Notes under the pieces: model-generated
Database searches by the model: none
Told to the model about the DNA's origin: nothing
Seen by the model: the letters and a program-made list of their open reading frames with translations, nothing else
Program-made: the position numbers and the translations under genes
From: Methanoculleus sp. UBA77
Lineage (GTDB): Archaea; Halobacteriota; Methanomicrobia; Methanomicrobiales; Methanoculleaceae
Assembly: GCA_002499455.1 (NCBI GenBank)
Contig: DALN01000040.1
Span: 6,855 to 18,283, forward strand
Reading direction: 5' to 3'
DNA length: 11,429 nt
Shown here: one piece after another, positions 7,285 to 11,429 of the stretch
Numbering within the stretch: position 1 is the stretch's first letter
Layout of the letters: the number at the start of each line of letters is the position of its first letter

Positions 7285-8365
7285 AGAAGAGATGGATGCG
7301 CTGGCAAAGGAGAGGCTGATTCATATCGCTCGCGGCTGGTACGACCAGATGCGTGACGGGGTTGTGCCGTTCATCCGCCTGCCGACGCGGACGAAGCAGA
7401 ACATCGCCTACGACGATACGAGCGAGGTCTGGAAGTACGGCGAGAAGGAGAGCACCCGGGCGGCAACGAACGAGAAAGGGGCGGTCCATCTCCTGAAGAT
7501 GGCCTACGTCGTCTGGTTCCTGAAGAAACAGCTCGTGGAGAACCGGTCGTCGACCTTAAGAGAGTTGTATTACATCTCCGAGGGCTGGAAGAAGGCGAAG
7601 TTCGCCGCCCAGGACGAGAGCAACCTCCTGATCGAGGACCTCGAGATCATCACCGAGGTGCAGCGCGAGGCCTTCCACCTCCGGCCGGAGGAGGACGGGG
7701 CCTCGATCTTCGGGCCCCTGCGGATCCGGGAGACGACCCGGCGCGGTGTGAAGGAGATGCACTGCCAGGACGACGTCGGGGAGGCGGGCTACCCCATCCC
7801 GAACAACGTCGACAACCTCGAGTTCGTCGACCACGACGCAAAGTTCGTCGTCGCCATCGAGACCGGCGGTATGTACGCCCGTCTGATGGAGAACGGGTTC
7901 GACGAGGATTACGGGGCGATCCTGGTCCACCTCAAGGGGCAGCCGGCGCGGTCGACGCGCCGGGTCTTACGACGGCTCAACGAGTCGCTCAACCTCCCGG
8001 TCGTGGTCTTCACCGACGGCGACCCCTGGTCTTACCGGATCTACGCGAGTGTCGCCTACGGCTCGATCAAGAGCGCCCACATGTCGGAACTCCTGGCGAC
8101 CCCCCAGGCGCAGTTCATAGGGGTGCAGCCCTCCGACATCGCCGACTACAACCTCCCCTCCGACCACCTCACGGAGCAGGACATCAACGCCTTGAAGGCA
8201 GAGCTGACCGATCCGCGGTTTGCGACCGACTACTGGCGGACCCAGATCAACCTGCAGCTCGATATGAAGCTTAAGTCAGAACAGCAGGCGTTCGCGAGCC
8301 GGGGGCTCGACTTCGTGACGAAGGAGTACCTGCCGACGCGGTTGTCGGAGATGGGCGTTATCTAG
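7277..8365 (+). CDS. top6A: DNA topoisomerase VI subunit A (Spo11-like DNA-cleaving subunit)
   Basis: The cleavage subunit, homologous to the meiotic Spo11 nuclease, forms a 5'-phosphotyrosyl bond with each strand of a DNA double-strand break. The 362-residue length is normal. The winged-helix (CAP-like) domain contains STLRELYYISEGW (92-104); by alignment to Spo11 the second tyrosine, Tyr99, is the nucleophile. The Toprim domain shows FVVAIETGGMYARL (190-203) with metal-binding Glu195, and VVFTDGDPWSYRIY (243-256) with Asp247 and Asp249. All catalytic residues are present. The ATG at 7277 gives an 8-bp overlap with top6B, which suggests coupled, near-equimolar synthesis of the two subunits. 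The gene ends 116 bp before the convergent ATPase gene. Confidence 0.98.
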   Translation: MSREEMDALAKERLIHIARGWYDQMRDGVVPFIRLPTRTKQNIAYDDTSEVWKYGEKESTRAATNEKGAVHLLKMAYVVWFLKKQLVENRSSTLRELYYISEGWKKAKFAAQDESNLLIEDLEIITEVQREAFHLRPEEDGASIFGPLRIRETTRRGVKEMHCQDDVGEAGYPIPNNVDNLEFVDHDAKFVVAIETGGMYARLMENGFDEDYGAILVHLKGQPARSTRRVLRRLNESLNLPVVVFTDGDPWSYRIYASVAYGSIKSAHMSELLATPQAQFIGVQPSDIADYNLPSDHLTEQDINALKAELTDPRFATDYWRTQINLQLDMKLKSEQQAFASRGLDFVTKEYLPTRLSEMGVI

Positions 8366-8481
8366 AGCGGGGGCCTGCGGAGCACGTTCACCCAACACAG
8401 CCGTATTAACGGCGCAGCATCGCGAATTTAGAGTGACGGCGTTGCCAGCGACCGGCACCCTGCGACGATCCCGACGAGATG
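8366..8481. other. Convergent intergenic spacer between top6A and the DUF4143 ATPase gene
   Basis: 116 bp with no supported gene. It contains one small perfect hairpin, GCCGT-ATTA-ACGGC (8400-8413), and a short AT-rich patch (GAATTTAGAG) near 8435. Neither is followed by a convincing T-rich tract, so no terminator is assigned with confidence on either strand. Confidence 0.4.
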
Positions 8482-9771
8482 TCACAACTCCTCAAGCCAC
8501 TCGGCGATCGAGACGATGTGGACAGTCCGACCGTCGACGGTTGTCTCCGCCGACTCCGACGCAGTAACGATCGTCCCCTCAACCAGGCCGTGTGCGATCA
8601 TCGCCTCGACGAGACCCCGCATCTCCCGGTGCCTCGTGACGTCATCCTGCAGCGACTGTGTCACCTGGATGGCCAGGACAATCGTCCGGCCAGACCTTAC
8701 CAGGAAGTCGCACTCGTAGCGGTCCCGGTGGTAGAAGACCTCGCCGTACTTCTTCATCAGGGCGATGAAGACAATGTTTTCGAGGAGTCTCCCACGATTT
8801 TCGGAGAAAGCAAATGCAACGGCATTTATCAGGCCGGGATCTACGAAATAGATCTTTTTTGGGTTTACTACCTGTTTTCTTGCAGAATAATCGAATTTCA
8901 TCAGGGGATACAGAAGGAACGCATTCTCGGCATACTCAATGTATTCTCTCACGGTATCCGGCGCGATATTGAGGGTCCTGGCAATCAGGTTGTACGAAAC
9001 GGCGTTTCCGGCGTTTGATATGAGATAATAGAGCAGGTCTACAATCTCGCTGTTCTTCCTCAAACTGTTCGGATAGATGATATCCTTGAGATAGATCGTC
9101 TCGTAGTAGTTTTTGAGTATCTGCATCTTCAGGTCCCTGTCCTTCTCAAGAACCACGCGAGGGAAACCACCGTATTTCAGGTAGGTCTCAAAATGATGCC
9201 TCTTCTCGACGATCGTCGGGTTCAGAAAACCCTGAAAACGAAGAAACTCAGGGAAAGAGAGAGGATAAACATTGCAGGAGAAACACCTGCCCGATAGGAG
9301 GCGGCTGCTCTCCTGCCTGAGCAGCGAAGATGTGGAGCCGGTCAGGATACATTTGACCCTACTCGTTGTATCATAGAGGGTCTTGATGGTGGGCACCCAG
9401 GCGGGATAGTGCTGAACCTCATCGATGCAGAGATAGAGCCGTTCGAGTTCAGGGTAGCGGGCGAGATGGTCCTCGACAATGCGACGGATCAGCCAGGGAT
9501 CGTCTGCCATCGAGAGGAGGAGTGGTTCGTCCATGGTGATGAAGAGGATAGCCCTGCCGGGCACACCTCTTTTGAGAAGGGAACTGATGATCTGGTAAAC
9601 CAGCGTCGACTTCCCTGTCCTGCGTGCACCGACAAGGAGGAGCACCTCAGGTGCATCAAGGTACTGTTCTAGGGAGGGAAAGAAAGAAAGTCGTTCAACG
9701 CCGGTTTCGAACTCTTTTCCGAACCACCAGGGGTTCTGGCTCTCGAGTGCGATCTGCAGCCTCTCGTCCAT
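8482..9771 (-). CDS. AAA+ ATPase with C-terminal DUF4143 (nuclease-fold-like) domain
   Basis: A 429-residue member of the large prokaryotic AAA_14/DUF4143 family, whose cellular role is largely unknown. Visible in order: Walker A GARRTGKST (48-56), Walker B LYLCIDEVQ (112-120), a sensor-like ILTGSTSSLL (142-151), an arginine-rich SRLLSGRC (156-163), the PLSFPEFL block (170-177), a winged-helix-like segment (about 240-295) and the DUF4143 end with ENIVF (331-335), YECDFLV (352-358) and LAIQVT (366-371). The last two blocks correspond to the D...ExK core of the restriction-endonuclease fold, but the E-x-K is replaced by Q-V-T, so nuclease activity is doubtful. The middle of the gene (about 8780-9260) is clearly more AT-rich than neighbouring genes. 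It stands alone, convergent to top6A. A 36-bp palindrome sits just upstream. The start has no Shine-Dalgarno. Confidence 0.93.
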   Translation of the reverse strand: MDERLQIALESQNPWWFGKEFETGVERLSFFPSLEQYLDAPEVLLLVGARRTGKSTLVYQIISSLLKRGVPGRAILFITMDEPLLLSMADDPWLIRRIVEDHLARYPELERLYLCIDEVQHYPAWVPTIKTLYDTTSRVKCILTGSTSSLLRQESSRLLSGRCFSCNVYPLSFPEFLRFQGFLNPTIVEKRHHFETYLKYGGFPRVVLEKDRDLKMQILKNYYETIYLKDIIYPNSLRKNSEIVDLLYYLISNAGNAVSYNLIARTLNIAPDTVREYIEYAENAFLLYPLMKFDYSARKQVVNPKKIYFVDPGLINAVAFAFSENRGRLLENIVFIALMKKYGEVFYHRDRYECDFLVRSGRTIVLAIQVTQSLQDDVTRHREMRGLVEAMIAHGLVEGTIVTASESAETTVDGRTVHIVSIAEWLEEL

Positions 9772-9784
9772 CTGTCAATTATGA

Positions 9785-9820
9785 TCGATGATAATCGATA
9801 ATATTATCGATTATCATCGA
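9785..9820. repeat. Perfect 36-bp palindrome upstream of the DUF4143 ATPase gene
   Basis: The left half is TCGATGATAATCGATAAT and the right half is its exact reverse complement, with no spacer. It is built from ATCGAT hexamers at 9784, 9794 and 9806 plus ATCGAC at 9816, spaced 10, 12 and 10 bp, so the hexamers fall roughly on the same face of the helix. The centre, ATAATATTAT (9798-9807), is about 30 nt before the ATPase ATG at 9771, where an archaeal TATA box for a leaderless transcript is expected. A symmetric protein bound here would block TBP. The symmetry is seen directly; the operator and promoter roles are inferred. Confidence 0.9.
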
Positions 9821-9983
9821 CGATTCCCCACACGTCCCGGAAGGCGCATCAGGTGAATTCTGCCGGGCAGGTCGGTCGACGCTGGCTTTTTGACCTCATG
9901 CAGACCGTGGCCGCCCGTCAGGGTCGTACCGGAGACGGACCTCTCGGCCATGAGATCGACGATTTCGATCTTCGCTATCCGCT
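9821..9983. other. Gene-free spacer downstream of hxlR, possibly a decayed coding remnant
   Basis: About 160 bp between the palindrome and the hxlR stop with no supported gene. The minus strand keeps an open frame with codon-like third-position GC (for example IEIVDLMAERSVSGTTLTG, followed by GHGLHEVKK), ending in TGA near 9817. It has no plausible start outside hxlR. No terminator-like T-run follows hxlR on the minus strand. Confidence 0.35.
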
Positions 9984-10343
9984 TTAGAGCACACAACGCC
10001 GGCAGTCCTGCGCTCCGCAGGCGAGGTTCTCGATCTTCCACCGCAATGCCCACCGTTTGATATCCTTGATCACCTCGACGATCTCAAGCCCGCTCTCGGT
10101 GAGGGTGTACTCGCTCCTGACGGGGACAGTCCCGGCCTCCACCCTCCGCTCGACGAGGCCTTCTTCCTCCAGTTCCTTCAGCCGGGCCGAGAGGACCTTC
10201 GCCGTGATCCCCGGAAGCCGGTCCTTCACCTCGGTGAACCGGCGGGTGTAGCCCTCCCCCTTGTAGAGCTCGAGGATGATCAGGAGCGTCCACTTCTTTC
10301 CCAGGTACCTGACGGTCTGATTGACCGTACACTCATCCTGCAT
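9984..10343 (-). CDS. HxlR-family winged-helix transcriptional regulator with four cysteines
   Basis: A 119-residue DNA-binding regulator, the normal size for HxlR/DUF24 proteins, which act as dimers and often sense electrophiles or oxidants through cysteine. The N-terminus MQDECTVNQTVRYLGKKWTL shows the family hallmark: a conserved Cys (Cys5) followed by the G-KW-LLI-EL helix. The recognition region is RRFTEVKDRLPGITAKVLSARLKELEEEGLV (34-64), followed by the wing (VEAGTVPVRSEYTLTESG). The tail adds CGAQDCRRC (109-117), giving Cys109, Cys114 and Cys117. Together with Cys5, four thiols could bind a metal or Fe-S cluster or form disulfides; this is inference. It is divergent from hcp, and tandem dyads between the two genes are its likely target. 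The ATG has no Shine-Dalgarno, and a TATA-like box (AGTATAAG on this strand) lies about 30 nt upstream, which suggests a leaderless mRNA. Confidence 0.93.
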   Translation of the reverse strand: MQDECTVNQTVRYLGKKWTLLIILELYKGEGYTRRFTEVKDRLPGITAKVLSARLKELEEEGLVERRVEAGTVPVRSEYTLTESGLEIVEVIKDIKRWALRWKIENLACGAQDCRRCVL

Positions 10344-10369
10344 GGTATAATTAGAGAAACCTTCTCCTA

Positions 10370-10377
10370 CTTATACT
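10370..10377. promoter_or_regulatory. TATA-like box in the hxlR-hcp spacer
   Basis: AGTATAAG on the minus strand (CTTATACT on the plus strand) is centred about 30 nt upstream of the hxlR ATG, the spacing of a leaderless archaeal transcript. Read the other way it would start hcp transcription near 10400, leaving a 30-nt leader that contains the hcp ribosome binding site. It may serve one or both genes. A second candidate for hcp is GGTATAATTA at 10344-10353. Confidence 0.5.
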
Positions 10378-10380
10378 CAG

Positions 10381-10413
10381 GTATCCAATCGATACTTTGT
10401 ATCATAAAGATAC
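10381..10413. promoter_or_regulatory. Tandem operator: two copies of GTATC-N5-GATAC
   Basis: The inverted repeat GTATC-N5-GATAC occurs at 10381-10395 and again at 10399-10413, separated by TTT. The spacers differ (CAATC and ATAAA) while all four half-sites are exact. The two dyad centres are 18 bp apart. A further near half-site, TATAC, lies at 10372-10376. The pair lies between the likely hcp TATA box and the hcp ribosome binding site, where a bound repressor would block hcp transcription. For hxlR the pair lies upstream of the TATA box. The binding protein is most likely the adjacent HxlR dimer; that identity is inferred from position and dyad form. Confidence 0.8.
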
Positions 10414-10414
10414 C

Positions 10415-10420
10415 AAGGAG
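10415..10420 (+). promoter_or_regulatory. Ribosome binding site of hcp
   Basis: AAGGAG nine bases before the ATG at 10430, immediately after the second operator dyad. It fixes the hcp start, which also places the cysteine motif at residues 3-21 as in characterised Hcp proteins. Confidence 0.8.
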
Positions 10421-10429
10421 TGAGTACGA

Positions 10430-11429
10430 ATGTTCTGCAACCAGTGTGAAGAGACGGCAAAGGGCCTCGGCTGCACCGTACGCGGCGTCTGCGGCAAGGA
10501 CGGGGAGACCGCCGGGCTCCAGGACGTCCTGATCTACATCCTCAAGGGACTCTCGGCGAGGAACCTCGCGGCGATGAAGAACGGCGGCGGGAACCCGGAT
10601 GCCGGGAGGTTCGTCGGGGGATGCCTCTTTGCCACCCTGACCAACGTGAACTTCGATCCCGCCCGCCTCCGGGAGATGATCCATGAAGCGGCGCGCATCC
10701 GCGACGCCCTCCCACCCGCCGGGAGCGCGGAGCCCGACGCCTGCACCTGGGCGCCGGCAAGCCCCGCTGCGATCGCGGCAAAAGCCCAGGAGATCGTCGC
10801 CGCACGGGACGCCGTGGACCCGGATCTGCGGTCGCTCCGCGACCTCCTCGTCTATGGGCTCAAGGGTATCGGTGCCTACTCCCACCACGCCGCCGTCCTC
10901 GGCTACGAGGATGAGGAGGTCATGGCGTTTCTGCAGGAGGGGCTCGCCGCCACGCTCCAGGACCACTCTGCCGAAGAGATGGTCGGCTACGTGATGAAGT
11001 GCGGCGAAGCCGGTGTCAAGACCCTTGCCCTCCTTGATGCGGCAAACACCGCAGCCTGCGGGACGCCGGAGATTACAAAGGTCAGCACCGCGGCGGGCAC
11101 GCGGCCCGGGATCCTGGTCACCGGCCACGACCTCAAGGACCTCGCCGAACTCCTCGAACAGACCCGCGGAGCGGGCGTCGACGTCTACACTCACGGCGAG
11201 ATGCTCCCGGCGCATGCCTACCCGGCCCTTAAGAAGTACGACCACCTCGTCGGGAACTACGGCGGCTCCTGGCCCTTCCAGAGGGAGGAGTTCGAGCGGT
11301 TCAACGGCCCGGTCCTGGTCACCACGAACTGCCTCGTCCCCCCGAAGGACTCCTACCGCGACCGGGTCTACACCACCGGGCTCGTCGGCTACCCCGGATT
11401 AAAGCATGTCGACGCCGCGGCGGACGGGA
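10430..11429 (+). CDS. hcp: Hybrid cluster protein (hydroxylamine reductase-type), N-terminal part (runs off window end)
   Basis: Hcp carries a cubane cluster and an unusual Fe-S-O hybrid cluster. It reduces hydroxylamine in vitro and acts on nitric oxide or nitrosative stress in cells. The first 333 residues are present; family members are about 530-550. The N-terminus MFCNQCEETAKGLGCTVRGV has Cys3, Cys6, Cys15 and Cys21, the Cx2Cx8Cx5C pattern of the cubane site in Desulfovibrio Hcp. Hybrid-cluster ligands appear in the expected order: His233 in TGHDLKDLAELLEQ (231-244), Glu257 in VYTHGEMLPAHAYP (252-265) and Cys301 in VTTNCLVPPKDSYRDR (297-312). The remaining ligands lie beyond the window. 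It is a cytosolic redox protein. It is divergent from hxlR, with a tandem dyad operator directly before its ribosome binding site, so it is likely repressed until a redox or NO signal arrives. Confidence 0.96.
   Translation, partial: MFCNQCEETAKGLGCTVRGVCGKDGETAGLQDVLIYILKGLSARNLAAMKNGGGNPDAGRFVGGCLFATLTNVNFDPARLREMIHEAARIRDALPPAGSAEPDACTWAPASPAAIAAKAQEIVAARDAVDPDLRSLRDLLVYGLKGIGAYSHHAAVLGYEDEEVMAFLQEGLAATLQDHSAEEMVGYVMKCGEAGVKTLALLDAANTAACGTPEITKVSTAAGTRPGILVTGHDLKDLAELLEQTRGAGVDVYTHGEMLPAHAYPALKKYDHLVGNYGGSWPFQREEFERFNGPVLVTTNCLVPPKDSYRDRVYTTGLVGYPGLKHVDAAADG

Noticed and set aside
8400..8413. Short hairpin GCCGT-ATTA-ACGGC as a terminator for top6A
   Set aside because: Only five base pairs with no T-rich tail, and archaeal termination depends mainly on T-tracts.
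8479..9018. 179-aa plus-strand frame opposite the DUF4143 ATPase
   Set aside because: Antisense to a gene with intact Walker motifs, with no recognisable domain.
9785..9820. Palindrome read as a transcription terminator hairpin
   Set aside because: No T-run follows on either strand, no gene ends at it (hxlR stops about 160 bp away), and it lies exactly at promoter distance from the ATPase start.
10367..11245. 292-aa minus-strand frame opposite hcp
   Set aside because: Antisense shadow. hcp carries all expected cysteine and hybrid-cluster motifs on the plus strand, and this frame would erase the operator region.

Overview
The window looks like chromosomal DNA from a methanogenic archaeon of the order Methanomicrobiales, probably Methanoculleus or a close relative. 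The reasons are a high-GC coding background, both subunits of topoisomerase VI, an archaeal-type NadM, several genes whose starts lack a Shine-Dalgarno sequence but have an AT-rich TATA-like box 27-32 nt upstream, and many ATGA-type gene overlaps. The genus is my inference from protein character and not from any search.

Left part, minus strand (1-3869). Reading in the direction of transcription: larB (nickel-pincer cofactor synthesis), nadM (NMN/NaMN adenylyltransferase, 4-bp overlap with larB), a 433-aa coiled-coil protein of unknown function, a 277-aa four-helix membrane protein of unknown function, and the N-terminal third of a MATE-type efflux transporter (4-bp overlap). NadM can make nicotinic acid adenine dinucleotide, the substrate of LarB, so the larB-nadM pair makes metabolic sense.

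Middle part, plus strand (3916-8365). A divergent 46-bp spacer separates larB from a small two- or three-helix membrane protein. This is followed by hisS (histidyl-tRNA synthetase), top6B and top6A (DNA topoisomerase VI). hisS overlaps top6B by 14 bp and top6B overlaps top6A by 8 bp, so the three genes are almost certainly one translation-coupled unit.

Right part (8366-11429). A convergent AAA+/DUF4143 ATPase gene, distinctly AT-rich in its middle, is preceded by a perfect 36-bp palindrome built of helically phased ATCGAT hexamers that covers its likely TATA box. Next come a gene-free spacer and a four-cysteine HxlR-family regulator on the minus strand. Divergent from it is hcp (hybrid cluster protein, cut by the window end). 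The hxlR-hcp spacer carries two tandem copies of the dyad GTATC-N5-GATAC, very probably the operator of the HxlR protein. The regulator, its operator pair and the Fe-S/O protein look like a self-contained redox or nitrosative-stress switch, and this is the best candidate in the window for an undescribed regulatory system.

No rRNA, tRNA, CRISPR array, insertion sequence or replication origin was seen. The longest gene-free stretches are about 210 bp.
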